From Candidatus Cloacimonadota bacterium (GTDB lineage Bacteria; Cloacimonadota; Cloacimonadia; Cloacimonadales; TCS61): DNA of 13,424 bases. A program made the translations under genes and the position numbers. Below the pieces are notes generated by a model, which was not told where the DNA came from, did not search any database, and saw nothing but the letters and a program-made list of their open reading frames with translations. Shown here piece by piece: positions 1 to 8,220 of this stretch (its first letter is position 1; every line of letters starts with the position of its first letter). Location: assembly GCA_023133395.1 (NCBI GenBank), contig JAGLWO010000197.1:1-13424 (forward strand), written 5' to 3'.

Positions 1-486
1 ATTCTGGAAAAGAATATCTTTGTTGTAATACTGCACCCGAACGCTTTTATTGAATGGGAACGAGACCAGTTTCCCATCAATCGTATTGCTTTTGATAAAT
101 ACAGGATAAATATCATCGAATTCCTCTTCACCGAATCCCGGATCAGCATCGATAAAATCCTGTATGGGAACAATTACATCACCTTCCATCATGTTTGCTA
201 TCCAAGCTTCATAAGCCTGTGCAACATTCGGTTGATTCCCTGTTTGAATTGAAGCCATCAATTTCTGAGATAGAGCTGTATAGTTTCCCATATTTATGGA
301 AGTTATATGTATATCGGGATGTGTTTCATTAAATTCATTAACAAGCAATTCTAAAGCATCACCCAGCGGACCACCCATAGCTTGCCAGAAGATAACCTCA
401 GTAACACCTTCTTTAGTTGTTCCCTTCTTTGCACATCCAGAAATAATTAAACTTGCAATGAAAAATATAGTAAGAACTTTCCTCAT
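1..486 (-). CDS. ABC transporter solute-binding lipoprotein, UgpB-like (5' part only)
   Basis: This frame is open from an ATG at 484-486 to the left edge, giving 162 codons; the C-terminal part lies outside the window. The protein starts with a lipoprotein signal (MRKVLTIFFIASLIISGC, lipobox ISGC with Cys18), so the mature protein should be a lipid-anchored periplasmic or surface protein. Residues 31-160 follow the first lobe of family 1 extracellular solute-binding proteins: VIFWQAMGGPLGDALELL, then FNETHPDI, GNYTALSQKL, QTGNQPNVAQAYE and PFNKSVRVQYYNKDIL. From memory, this order of motifs (FW..M.G, FN...PD, GNY, TGN.P...Q.YE, PFN....YYNKD) is that of the glycerol-3-phosphate binder UgpB and related sugar binders. 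The ligand cannot be fixed from the N-terminal lobe alone. A GGGAG ribosome site (493-497) lies 6 nt before the ATG. Permease genes would be expected beyond the left edge. Confidence 0.9.
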   Translation of the reverse strand, partial: MRKVLTIFFIASLIISGCAKKGTTKEGVTEVIFWQAMGGPLGDALELLVNEFNETHPDIHITSINMGNYTALSQKLMASIQTGNQPNVAQAYEAWIANMMEGDVIVPIQDFIDADPGFGEEEFDDIYPVFIKSNTIDGKLVSFPFNKSVRVQYYNKDILFQN

Positions 487-608
487 AACTGGCTCCCATT
501 AATTCATTTTTTGGCAAATTAAAATCTACAGTTTCAAAGTCAATAATATTTTTCTAGAAATTATGAGTAATTATTTGACAAATAAAAAGCATATATTTTG
601 TTTTAAAT
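487..608. promoter_or_regulatory. Divergent intergenic region with weak promoter candidates
   Basis: This 122-bp AT-rich gap lies between the divergent starts of the solute-binding protein and the flavin reductase-like gene, so it should hold both promoters. On the minus strand a TTGACT (538-543) precedes TAATTT (516-521) with a 16-nt spacer. On the plus strand a TTGACA (575-580) has no well-spaced TATAAT-like partner; TATATT at 592-597 is too close. No clear operator or riboswitch structure was seen. Promoter calls here are guesses, because the sigma-factor consensus of this lineage is not known to me. Confidence 0.35.
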
Positions 609-1106
609 ATGAATTTGAAAGAAAATATGAAAAGTACAAATTTCAAAAAAGCGATCAGATTTACAAAACATCCGGCAAAGGTCGCTCTTGCTATAACGAA
701 AGATATAAAAGGAAAAGTGAACTTAATGACTCTGGAATGGTTTATGCGAACTTCAATCAAGCCCCCAATGCTGGCAATTTCAGTTGGGCATACACGGTAT
801 ACTCATGAGTGTCTTCAAAACTTCAGATACTTTAATTTGTGCATCCCCTCGAAAGAGATGGTTGAGGAAGTAAAACTCTGTGGAACTCAATCAGGTAAAG
901 ATATCGATAAACTGGAAGTTACAAAATTAGATTGGTTTAAAGGAAGATTATGCCAGCTTCCCATTTTAAAAGGCGCAGTTGCAAACTTTGAATGCGAAAT
1001 TACAACTCAGATCAGAAGTGGTGATCATACGATATTTGTGGGAGAAGTGAAACACAGTTGGCTTAATGAAAACAGGAAAATCCTTACATACAAAGATCTA
1101 AAATAA
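609..1106 (+). CDS. Flavin reductase-like (FMN-binding split-barrel) protein
   Basis: The 165-residue product matches the flavin reductase-like domain family (flavoredoxin/DIM6-NTAB type), which binds FMN in a split beta-barrel and acts in flavin reduction or electron transfer. Visible family features are HPAKVALAITKD (21-32), a KVNLMTLEWFM segment (36-46) with PP at 52-53, NLCIPS (76-81), the GTQSGKDIDKLE loop (92-103) and GDHTIFVGEV (138-147). The domain fills the whole protein, and the length fits the family. No signal peptide is seen, so it is probably cytoplasmic. The start is uncertain: ATG at 609 has no ribosome site, while ATG at 627 follows a weak GAAAG. Either leaves the domain intact. 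It diverges from the binding-protein gene and converges on the beta-helix cluster, so it is probably a separate transcription unit. The exact substrate is unknown. Confidence 0.87.
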   Translation: MNLKENMKSTNFKKAIRFTKHPAKVALAITKDIKGKVNLMTLEWFMRTSIKPPMLAISVGHTRYTHECLQNFRYFNLCIPSKEMVEEVKLCGTQSGKDIDKLEVTKLDWFKGRLCQLPILKGAVANFECEITTQIRSGDHTIFVGEVKHSWLNENRKILTYKDLK

Positions 1107-1120
1107 AACTTCCGAAGTTT
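1106..1120. repeat. Inverted repeat overlapping the flavin reductase stop
   Basis: AAACTTCCGAAGTTT is a perfect inverted repeat (AAACTT, 3-nt centre, AAGTTT) starting in the TAA stop. Read on the minus strand it is followed by TATTTT, so it could be a weak terminator for transcripts leaving the beta-helix cluster. On the plus strand no T tract follows. Confidence 0.35.
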
Positions 1121-1141
1121 AAAATCTAACCCCATCCACGA

Positions 1142-1168
1142 TCCTTCCCCTTTGGAAAATGGGAAGGA
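1142..1168. repeat. Inverted repeat between convergent genes, possible terminator
   Basis: TCCTTCCC (1142-1149) and GGGAAGGA (1161-1168) form a perfect 8-bp stem around an 11-nt loop, in the 83-bp gap between two converging genes. The location suits a bidirectional terminator, but neither strand has a T tract directly after the stem. It may instead be a dispersed palindromic repeat. Confidence 0.45.
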
Positions 1169-1189
1169 AGACTAAGAAAAAGAAATATT

Positions 1190-4100
1190 CTATTTCAACA
1201 ATAGACACTTCCTTGATGCTATTGTCTTCCCATCATTATTCAATTTATAGAAATAAATCCCTGAGCTTACGTTTTTACCTTTTTCATCTTTTCCATCCCA
1301 CACTACCGAATGTTCTCCTGCTGGAAGTGCTTCATTAACAAGCGTCTTCACTTTTTGTCCTTTGATGTTGAAAATGTCAAGAATCACAAACGAGGACGTT
1401 TGTGCTACGGAAAATGAAATTGTGGTTTCCGGGTTGAAAGGATTAGGATAGTTTCCATAAAGTTTATTGATTAATGGAATAATGTGCTGCTTATCATTAT
1501 TTACACCTTCCCATTCATAAGCTCCCATATCAGGTGCTATTCCGAAATATTCATCAGGAGTCATATTTAGCAGAATATTGCCTTGCCATTCAAAAAAAGC
1601 AGTACCTGCATCGATACAGGGTGAATCTTCGGTGAGTTGATAATCTCCATTTGTTGCATCTGCAAACAAGGGGTCGGAATCTATGTTACCTTCAAGCCAA
1701 TTTATTGAACCATTATTGTTGGTTACTATTCCAATCTCTCCTCCCTGAACATCAGAATATGCAACGGTTATGGAATTAGGTTCACCCCAACTATAAAATT
1801 CAATTTCTTGAGGAAAGTTATTCCATAAAATTGAATTTACTAAAATTGGATGAGAACCATAAGAACAGATAATTCCACCTCCATAGTAATTATGCCAATT
1901 GTGTGAAATAGTTGTATTTATTAAAACGGGATTTGAATTATGGTAACACTTAATTCCCACATAATTATTATCTGCAATAAACACATTCCTTATGGTCGGA
2001 CTGGAATTATAATCGCAAAATATTCCTTTTCCGGTATTATTAAAAATGGACAAATTTACTAAATCAGGATTAGAATTTTGAGTACATTTAATTGCCGAAC
2101 TGGAAGAATTTGTAATAGACATATCCTGTATTGTTACATTCTTAACTCCTTCAAGATATAATACCTGATCTTCATTATCTGCATCAATTATTGTTTCATC
2201 AATATCCCATCCCTGCAATGATACATAACTTATGCAGATAATAGGTAGAAATTCTCCGGTTGTTCCCGGACCAAATGTTCCCGCAGAAAGATAAATAGTA
2301 TGTATATTAATACTGTCTGCTTGAATTCGTGAAATGGCTGAAGTTACCGTTTTTAAGGGATCATCCCAGGAAAGTCCGGTATTTAAATCGTCTCCTTCCG
2401 GCGACACATATAGATCGGCATTAACCTGTGGTAACATCCCATGCAATATATCAAATGTGAAATTATCTATCGGGCAGGCATGATATCCAGTAGGATTCAT
2501 TACTGTAAAGGTATCTACTATTACATCCACAATCTCAGTTGAATAAAGATCATTTCCTGAAAAAGCGTTATTTAAATAGATATTGCATCTATTATCTATA
2601 TCAAAAACAGGAATAGAATTTTCTACACAATAAATACCACCACCAGCATTTGTAGCAATATTATTGGAAATTGTCACATTTTCCAAAATTGGATTAGACT
2701 CATAACAAAATATTCCCGCACCTACACCTCCGGAATTACCGGAAATATACACATCTACAAATTCAGGATCGCAATTAGAACTGAGTATTCCTCCGCCACT
2801 CCATCCGGCATGATTACCAGAAATTATTACATTTATCAAATTTATATCAGAATATCCAAAACAGATTCCACCTCCTTCTTCACCTGCAAAATTGTTTAAA
2901 ATATCTGAATCGATCAAAGATAAAGTAGAGTTGCAACTGTAAATTCCACCATAATGTTTAGCTTCATTATTTATAATTGTTACATTTGTAAAAAAAGAAT
3001 TGGAAGAATAGTGATAAATTCCTCCTGCTGTTCCCGCAGAACAATCCGAAATTGTTATATCAGAAAGATCTAATCCGGAATTTACGCAATATATTCCTCC
3101 ACCATCCCAATATGCTTGACCATTAGTCAAAGTTAGTTCTTCAATATTCACTTCATCAGCTCCTATACAAAAAACCACACTTCCCTGCATATTAGCATCC
3201 AAAATAGTAGAATCTTCATCCATCCCTAATATGGAAACCCAACTTGTACAGATTATTGGGAAACTTTCTCCATTTGTATCCGAACTAAATGTACCGGAAT
3301 CGAGATAGATCGTATGAGGATTAAGACTGTCAGCGCAAATTATAGATAAAGCATAACCAATGGTTTGTAATGGATCATCCCATGATAAGCCGCTATTTGA
3401 ATTATCACCATCAGGTGAAACATATAAATCTGCATTTACCTGCGGTTCTAATCCATATAAAATATCAAATGTAAAATTATCAATGGGATATGCATGATAG
3501 TTGGTTGGCACCATTACAGTAAAAGTATCAACTATTACATTTACTGTTTCTCCAGAATAATTATAAAGATCATTTCCAAATTGTGCACTATTTGAATAAA
3601 TATTAGATCTGTTATCTATATCAAAAATAATTGCTGTTCCGGAAATTCCTCCTCCGTTTGATTCAGCAGAATTATTGTAAATACTAACTCCTGATAAATT
3701 TATCTCGGAGTTGTATGTGAATATTCCTCCACCTCTATAACCGCTATTGTTATTTGATATTGTGATATTTTCTAAATCCAAATTGGAAGTAAAGGAACAA
3801 ATTCCACCACCTGAACTACCTGCTGTATTTTCTGAAATGACTGCATTCTCCAACATGGAGTTAGAACCTGAGTGAAAAAAAATACCACCACCATGATGAG
3901 AAGCATTATTTCCAATGATAGTAACATTTATCAAACCAATATTTGAATTCTCTTGGCAGTAAATTCCACCACCATTCCATCCGGCTGAATTGTTTGATAT
4001 TGCAATATTTTCCAGGTTCGGATTGGAATTATAACAATAAATTCCTGCTCCGCTTAATTCGACTGTATTCCCAAAAATCTGTAAATTATCTAAGCTCGGG

Positions 4101-4522
4101 TTTGTATTAATACAATATATTCCACCACCAAGATAGTGATAATAACCACTTCCTGAAGGGTCTGCATAAGTTCCGCTTCCATTGATCAAAGAAAATCCTG
4201 TTAAGATCGCATTTGCGTCTTCACCATTTTCAAAAGCTATTACAGAAGCGCAATCCGGGTTTGAAGGTTGACCACCATCTATGATTGTATTGGAAATATA
4301 TGTTGTATCCTGGGTAGTTAAAAATAAAGATGCAACTGTGATAAGTTTCCCATTGTAATTAATATTTTCAATATAAATTCCTGGTTGAACAAGAACTGTA
4401 TCACCGACAACAGCTACATTGATCCCTGCCTGGATTGTTGGTTGATCTGCCGGTATATTGATAACGCTTGAGAATAGAAGTGTTGATAAAACAAAAAATA
4501 AAATAAGTAATAAGTTTTTCAT
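1190..4522 (-). CDS. Gene B: exported three-block beta-helix protein with type A (T9SS) sorting domain
   Basis: The 1110-residue product is probably a secreted or surface-attached beta-helix protein. A signal peptide (1 to about 19) is followed by INIPADQPTIQAGI and GDTVLVQPGIYIENI (a DUF1565/pectin-lyase-like opening). Three blocks of rungs (about 130-297, 473-637 and 805-900) carry the pattern GGGIYC/NPxLENVTISNNxA. Two copies of a linker plus LYVSPDGD..SGLSWDDPL module (300-440 and 640-780) separate them. A cap with DPLFADATNGDY, SPCIDAG and DMGAYE (about 950-1003) follows, then the sorting domain (1019-1110; NYPNPFNP, NIKGQKVKTL, WDGKDE, SSGIYFYKL). The start is ATG 4520-4522, 4 nt behind GGAGG (4527-4531). 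The frame stays open to a TTG at 4564, but that extension would bury the signal peptide. No catalytic motif is seen. It is probably last in an operon with E, D and C, and is a paralogue of E. Confidence 0.93.
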   Translation of the reverse strand: MKNLLLILFFVLSTLLFSSVINIPADQPTIQAGINVAVVGDTVLVQPGIYIENINYNGKLITVASLFLTTQDTTYISNTIIDGGQPSNPDCASVIAFENGEDANAILTGFSLINGSGTYADPSGSGYYHYLGGGIYCINTNPSLDNLQIFGNTVELSGAGIYCYNSNPNLENIAISNNSAGWNGGGIYCQENSNIGLINVTIIGNNASHHGGGIFFHSGSNSMLENAVISENTAGSSGGGICSFTSNLDLENITISNNNSGYRGGGIFTYNSEINLSGVSIYNNSAESNGGGISGTAIIFDIDNRSNIYSNSAQFGNDLYNYSGETVNVIVDTFTVMVPTNYHAYPIDNFTFDILYGLEPQVNADLYVSPDGDNSNSGLSWDDPLQTIGYALSIICADSLNPHTIYLDSGTFSSDTNGESFPIICTSWVSILGMDEDSTILDANMQGSVVFCIGADEVNIEELTLTNGQAYWDGGGIYCVNSGLDLSDITISDCSAGTAGGIYHYSSNSFFTNVTIINNEAKHYGGIYSCNSTLSLIDSDILNNFAGEEGGGICFGYSDINLINVIISGNHAGWSGGGILSSNCDPEFVDVYISGNSGGVGAGIFCYESNPILENVTISNNIATNAGGGIYCVENSIPVFDIDNRCNIYLNNAFSGNDLYSTEIVDVIVDTFTVMNPTGYHACPIDNFTFDILHGMLPQVNADLYVSPEGDDLNTGLSWDDPLKTVTSAISRIQADSINIHTIYLSAGTFGPGTTGEFLPIICISYVSLQGWDIDETIIDADNEDQVLYLEGVKNVTIQDMSITNSSSSAIKCTQNSNPDLVNLSIFNNTGKGIFCDYNSSPTIRNVFIADNNYVGIKCYHNSNPVLINTTISHNWHNYYGGGIICSYGSHPILVNSILWNNFPQEIEFYSWGEPNSITVAYSDVQGGEIGIVTNNNGSINWLEGNIDSDPLFADATNGDYQLTEDSPCIDAGTAFFEWQGNILLNMTPDEYFGIAPDMGAYEWEGVNNDKQHIIPLINKLYGNYPNPFNPETTISFSVAQTSSFVILDIFNIKGQKVKTLVNEALPAGEHSVVWDGKDEKGKNVSSGIYFYKLNNDGKTIASRKCLLLK
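1440..1543 (-). repeat. 104-bp segment identical to 10748-10851
   Basis: This stretch of gene B matches gene E at 10748-10851 without a mismatch when read base by base. It encodes the junction from the DMGAYE cap into the NYPNPFNP start of the sorting domain. Similarity stays high upstream in both genes but falls sharply at the 3' side, inside the sorting domain. It marks recent duplication or gene conversion. Confidence 0.85.
2183..2605 (-). repeat. Linker-DUF1565-like module, gene B copy 2
   Basis: Residues 640-780 of gene B: FDIDNRCNIYLNN, GNDLYS, DVIVDTFTVMNPTGYHACPI, NFTFDILHG, then LYVSPEGDD and SWDDPLKTV. It is nearly the same as gene E copy 2, including HACPI and the later GEFLPI. 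Confidence 0.75.
3203..3625 (-). repeat. Linker-DUF1565-like module, gene B copy 1
   Basis: Residues 300-440 of gene B: FDIDNRSNIYSNSAQFGNDL, VNVIVDTFTVMVPTNYHAYP, LYVSPDGDNSNSGLSWDDPL, then HTIYLDSGTFSSDTNGESFP. Its nearest relative in the window is gene E copy 1. Confidence 0.75.
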
Positions 4523-4543
4523 GTTTCCTCCTCTGAAAACTTT

Positions 4544-4562
4544 CTCGGACAGCTCGGCGAGC
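4544..4562. other. GC-rich palindromic patch in the C-B gap
   Basis: The 45-nt gap between the stop of gene C and the start of gene B contains GCTCGGCGAGC (4552-4562), symmetric about one base, preceded by a second CTCGG (4544-4548). It is markedly more GC-rich than its surroundings. It lies just upstream of the gene B ribosome site. It is too small to call a terminator and may be a remnant of a dispersed repeat. Confidence 0.3.
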
Positions 4563-4567
4563 AATCC

Positions 4568-7500
4568 CTACTTCAACAACACCATCTTCTTAACTTTCTC
4601 AAATCTACCAGCTTTCAACTTATAGAAATAAACTCCTGAGCTTACGTTTTTACTTTTTTCATCTCTACCATCCCAAACTACCGAATGTTTCCCTGCAGGA
4701 AGTGCTTCATTGATAAGCGTCTTCACTTTTTGTCCTTTGATATTAAAAATTTCAATCTCTGCGTTCTCAGCGTCCTCTGCGGTTGAGAAAGAAATTGTTG
4801 TAGTGGGATTGAAAGGATTGGGATAATTTTGATAAAGTTCACACAATGTTGGTTGGATTATAACGTCATCATTCACAGGTACTGGAATCCAACCGATAGC
4901 ATTAGGTCCACCATAAGCTCCCATATCATTGATAACTGTTCCCATTGCCGGATACAAAGCATAGCCGGGATTACTTGGGTCTTCAGGGTCATAATATATT
5001 GTTTCGGGATTTCCTGCATCTATACAGGGAGAAGCAGAACTTAAATGATAAAATGAGTCTGCAAAAAATGGATTTGCATTTATATTCCCTGTTCCGTTCC
5101 AACCTCCTTGAATATCTGAATATGAAACAGTTATTGTCGATGTCGCACCGGTAATTTCTTGAGGAGAATTATTCCAAAGAATAGAATTTCTGATGTTTAT
5201 TGAAAAATCAGAATTATAACAATAAATACCACCTCCGGCAACAGATGCAGAATTACCGGTGATAGTTATATTTTCCAAATCAATATTGTATTCTTCTCTA
5301 CAGTAAATACCACCACCTTCATCATCAGCAGTATTATTAGCTATAATAACATTTTTCAAAATTGGGCAAGCTTCATTTACACAATACATTCCACCGCCAT
5401 CTTCGGTAGCGGAATTATATTCTATCAACACATTCTGTAGAATCATATTTGAGAAAAAACAACTAATACCGCCTCCGCAAGCATGATAGCCGGAAGCAGA
5501 ATTGTCGGTTATGATTACATTCAGAAGGTTTGGATCGGAAGATCCACAGTTTATTCCGGCACCACCGGCAGCGGAATTATTTGTAATCAAAACATTCTCC
5601 AGAATTGCGTGAGAGTCATATCTTAAATGAATTCCGCCTCCCCAAGATGCTGAGTTATTATTTATTGTAGAATTCTGAATAGTCGGGCAGGAACTTGAAG
5701 TGCAGAGAATCCCTCCACCTTTATAACTATATGAATTATTTGATATATCCACATTTTGTAAAATCGGTGAAGATTGTGCACAATATAAACCTCCGCCAAG
5801 ATATGCATAATTATTTATTATCGATAAATTTTCCAGAACCGGATTAGAATTGTCTATACAACAAATACCGCCACCTTTATTTCCATTACCATTCCTGACC
5901 GTCATATTTTCTATGGAAAAATCATTATCATTGGAACAACAGATAAGATTAGTCAGATCATCTCCATTCAAAATAGTCAATTCCCGGTCTTCACCGATCA
6001 ATGATACATAATTTCTGCAATTCAAAGGAAAATTTTCTCCGGTTTGAGATGGAGAAAAAGTTCCTTCCGACAAGTGGATAGTATGAGTGTTTATGCTGTC
6101 AGCATTAATTTTTATCAGGGCAAAAGAAATCGTACGCAATGGATCAGCAGTTGTTAAACCGCTATTATCATCAGAGCCGTTTGGGTTTACATATAAGTCC
6201 TCATTGACTTGTTCAATTTTGGGATTAAGAATATCAAAAGAAAAATTATCAATAGGATAGGCAAAATAATCATCCGGTTGAAATACTGTAAAAGTATCGA
6301 CTATCACATTTAAGAATTCATCAGAAAATATATCATTTCCATTTAAACCGACAAAATTAAGAAAAATATTACAACGATTAACATCGCTGAAAATCGGAAC
6401 GGAATTATAATCGCAGTAAATTCCACCACCTCCCTCAGAAGAAGAATTATTCGTAATTGTTACATTTTCCAAACTCGGATTGGAATTATTAAGGCAGTAA
6501 ATTCCACCACCTTTTTCTGAAAAGGAATTATTTGTTATATTCACATTTTCTAAACAAGGATTGGAATGATTATAACAGTATATTCCACCTCCATTCTCTA
6601 TTGCATAATTATTTATTATGTTCACATTTTCCAAACTCGGACTGGAATAATAATAACAACAAATGCCACCACCGTTTTGTGAACAATAATTATTATTTAC
6701 ATTCACATTCACCAAACAAGGATTTGAATAATAACAGCAAATTCCTCCACCATGATGCTCAGCTGAATTGGCAGTTATCATAACATTTTCTAAACAAGGA
6801 TTGGAATGATAACAATATATTCCACCGCCATTATCTGCAGAACCATTTCTAATAGTAAGGTTATGCAATAGAGCATCAGTTACATAATGAAAACTTATAA
6901 CATTACTTGAGTTTTCAGAATCTAAAAAAGTGTCATCTTCCGTATTTCCTTCTAATGATACGTGATTACTCCATTCAATCGGGAAATTCTCTCCATTAGT
7001 AGCAGAACTATATATTCCAGGTAAAAGATGAACTGTATTATGATTCAAACTATCAGCGTAGATCTTTGATAATGCACATCGGATAGTTTTTAATGGTTCA
7101 TCAGCAGTAATACCGCTATTTGTATCATCACCATCTACAGAGACATAAAGATCCGCATTTATGAGGGGATTTCCAATTTCATGCAGAATATCAAAAGTAA
7201 AATGATCAATAGGAGAAGCATAATAATCGGTAGGATTTAATACAGTGAATGTATCAACAATGACATCACAATCATAAGCAAAAATATCTGCACCATAACC
7301 TCGATAATCACTAATATTATTTGAGTATATATTACATCTGTTTGTCGGGTCAAAGCTCAAAGTTGAAAGATCACTACTCCAGATCCCACCTCCATAAAAT
7401 GCTGTATTATTTCTAATTGTCATATTTTCTAAAGCTATACTACAATAGTGGTTATTGTAAATTCCCCCTCCTGATTCAGTTGTTGTATTATCAAAGATTA

Positions 7501-8134
7501 ACGAGTTTTTCAAAGTTAGATCGCAATATTCCATACAGTAAATTCCACCACCAGCACGATCGGCATAGTTTGCAGAAATTGTCACATTATTTAGAACCGG
7601 ATTGCATTGTTTCCAGAAAAATATACCGCCTCCATCAAGTTCAGAAGAATTGTTTAAAATAAAAGTATTTTCTATTAGAGGATTACCTCCCCCGGAGCAC
7701 ATTCCTCCACCTCTCAAAAAAGAGATGTTATTAGTAATAACTAAGTTCAAGTATCTCGCGCTGCCCCCTCCGCTGATTCCGCCTCCTTCATACCAAGATC
7801 CATTAGTAATGGTGAAACCACATAAAACTGCTGTGGAATCGATCATGCCGTAATATGTAACAACACTACCAGCCTGATTGCCATCAATTATTGTCTGAGT
7901 AATATATGATGTATCTTGGGTTGTAAAGAATAGAGATGCAACAGTAATATTCTGTTCATCGAAAGCAATATTCTCCACATAAGTTCCAGGTTGAACTAAT
8001 ACAGTATCACCATTTACAGCAACGTCTATCCCTGCTTGAATCGTTGGGTAATCACCAGGAATGTTGATGATAGTTGAATTAAGAAAAGAAATGCCAATAA
8101 AAATCAATATCATAATAACATAAAACTTTTTCAT
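4568..8134 (-). CDS. Gene C: exported three-block beta-helix protein with type A (T9SS) sorting domain
   Basis: The 1188-residue product has a signal peptide (1 to about 20), then IINIPGDYPTIQAGI and GDTVLVQPGTYVENI. Rung block 1 spans about 117-258, block 2 about 436-575 and block 3 about 754-985. Block 3 holds nine GGG-type turns (754, 780, 806, 832, 857, 887, 913, 940 and 967), the longest uninterrupted helix in the window. Linker-DUF1565-like modules lie at 261-405 and 582-724. The cap shows NANPFFAD, SPCIDAG and DMGAYGG (about 1019-1076). The sorting domain (about 1098-1188) has NYPNPFNPTTTISFS, NIKGQKVKTL, WDGRDE and SSGVYFYKL. ATG 8132-8134 sits 5 nt behind GGAGG (8140-8144); a TTG-started extension to 8194 is rejected because the signal peptide follows this ATG. 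The protein is likely exported and anchored or released by type IX secretion. Ligand or activity is unknown; no enzyme motif is seen. Confidence 0.93.
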   Translation of the reverse strand: MKKFYVIMILIFIGISFLNSTIINIPGDYPTIQAGIDVAVNGDTVLVQPGTYVENIAFDEQNITVASLFFTTQDTSYITQTIIDGNQAGSVVTYYGMIDSTAVLCGFTITNGSWYEGGGISGGGSARYLNLVITNNISFLRGGGMCSGGGNPLIENTFILNNSSELDGGGIFFWKQCNPVLNNVTISANYADRAGGGIYCMEYCDLTLKNSLIFDNTTTESGGGIYNNHYCSIALENMTIRNNTAFYGGGIWSSDLSTLSFDPTNRCNIYSNNISDYRGYGADIFAYDCDVIVDTFTVLNPTDYYASPIDHFTFDILHEIGNPLINADLYVSVDGDDTNSGITADEPLKTIRCALSKIYADSLNHNTVHLLPGIYSSATNGENFPIEWSNHVSLEGNTEDDTFLDSENSSNVISFHYVTDALLHNLTIRNGSADNGGGIYCYHSNPCLENVMITANSAEHHGGGICCYYSNPCLVNVNVNNNYCSQNGGGICCYYYSSPSLENVNIINNYAIENGGGIYCYNHSNPCLENVNITNNSFSEKGGGIYCLNNSNPSLENVTITNNSSSEGGGGIYCDYNSVPIFSDVNRCNIFLNFVGLNGNDIFSDEFLNVIVDTFTVFQPDDYFAYPIDNFSFDILNPKIEQVNEDLYVNPNGSDDNSGLTTADPLRTISFALIKINADSINTHTIHLSEGTFSPSQTGENFPLNCRNYVSLIGEDRELTILNGDDLTNLICCSNDNDFSIENMTVRNGNGNKGGGICCIDNSNPVLENLSIINNYAYLGGGLYCAQSSPILQNVDISNNSYSYKGGGILCTSSSCPTIQNSTINNNSASWGGGIHLRYDSHAILENVLITNNSAAGGAGINCGSSDPNLLNVIITDNSASGYHACGGGISCFFSNMILQNVLIEYNSATEDGGGMYCVNEACPILKNVIIANNTADDEGGGIYCREEYNIDLENITITGNSASVAGGGIYCYNSDFSINIRNSILWNNSPQEITGATSTITVSYSDIQGGWNGTGNINANPFFADSFYHLSSASPCIDAGNPETIYYDPEDPSNPGYALYPAMGTVINDMGAYGGPNAIGWIPVPVNDDVIIQPTLCELYQNYPNPFNPTTTISFSTAEDAENAEIEIFNIKGQKVKTLINEALPAGKHSVVWDGRDEKSKNVSSGVYFYKLKAGRFEKVKKMVLLK
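4757..4786 (-). repeat. 9-bp-unit repeat inside the gene C sorting domain
   Basis: On the coding strand, three successive 9-base units (GCAGAGGAC, GCTGAGAAC, GCAGAGATT-like) encode AED-AEN-AEI just after TTISFST. The same unit occurs at the same place in gene E (10690-10719) but not in B or D. It is GC-rich against an AT-rich gene, which suggests an inserted short dispersed repeat kept in frame. Confidence 0.6.
5963..6391 (-). repeat. Linker-DUF1565-like module, gene C copy 2
   Basis: Residues 582-724 of gene C: FSDVNRCNIFLNF, GNDIFS, NVIVDTFTVFQPDDYFAYPI, NFSFDILNP, then LYVNPNGSDDNSGLTTADPL. It is among the more divergent copies, with FQPDDYF in place of the usual NPTxY. Confidence 0.7.
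6431..6829 (-). repeat. Five tandem beta-helix rungs of 78-81 bp with Cys/Tyr stacks (gene C block 2)
   Basis: Residues 436-568 divide into five consecutive rungs of 26, 26, 27, 27 and 27 residues, each opening GGGI(Y/C)C. Examples are GGGIYCYHSNPCLENV, GGGICCYYSNPCLVNV and GGGICCYYYSSPSLENV. At DNA level this is a tandem array of 78-81-bp units. Cys recurs directly after GGGI(Y/C) in all five rungs, in the NPCLENV or NPCLVNV strand in three, and Tyr-rich runs follow in the first four. The near-identity suggests recent unit duplication or continuing conversion between rungs. Confidence 0.8.
6920..7354 (-). repeat. Linker-DUF1565-like module, gene C copy 1
   Basis: Residues 261-405 of gene C: FDPTNRCNIYSNN, GADIFA, DVIVDTFTVLNPTDYYASPI, HFTFDILHE, then LYVSVDGDDTNSGITADEPL. 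It differs from the others by GADIFAYDCD where most have GNDLY. Confidence 0.7.
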
Positions 8135-8183
8135 AATTTCCTCCGTTTTCTTTGAAACAATTATTCGTATCTTCTTCCTAAGC

Positions 8184-8206
8184 TTCTGCTTCAAAATGAA
8201 GTAGAA
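8184..8206. repeat. Imperfect hairpin in the D-C gap
   Basis: TTCTGCTTCA (8184-8193) and TGAAGTAGAA (8197-8206) pair over ten positions with one mismatch around an AAA loop. It lies about 50 nt upstream of the gene C start, between that start and the larger palindrome at 8221-8256. No T tract follows on the minus strand, so it is not a standard terminator. Confidence 0.35.
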
Positions 8207-8220
8207 ACTTCGTGAGATTC

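Noticed and set aside
575..597. TTGACA with TATATT as a promoter for the flavin reductase gene
   Set aside because: The spacer is only 11 nt and no other TATAAT-like hexamer sits at 16-18 nt.
554..760. Short open frames on both strands overlapping the flavin reductase start (554-760 minus, 563-808 plus)
   Set aside because: They overlap a well-supported domain-bearing gene, have no ribosome site that I can see and encode nothing recognisable.
1190..4522. Pectate lyase or other polysaccharide lyase function for the beta-helix proteins
   Set aside because: The fold type is shared, but no catalytic motif stands out among the rungs, and such repeats are common in non-enzymatic surface proteins.
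4523..4564. N-terminal extension of gene B from a TTG at 4564 (and of gene C from a TTG at 8194)
   Set aside because: In both genes a strong GGAGG site stands 4-5 nt before an ATG that is directly followed by a signal peptide. The extensions would place charged residues ahead of it.
6431..6829. Regular 80-bp repeats resembling a CRISPR array
   Set aside because: The units lie in frame in a long gene, differ from each other in a codon-wise way and have no repeat-spacer alternation. They are beta-helix rungs.
7602..7853. Plus-strand open frame rich in PPP
   Set aside because: It is the antisense reading of GGG-rich rungs in gene C; the prolines come from GGTGG-type codons on the other strand. 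Similar plus-strand frames at 6532-6783, 9094-9327 and 12908-13183 are rejected for the same reason.
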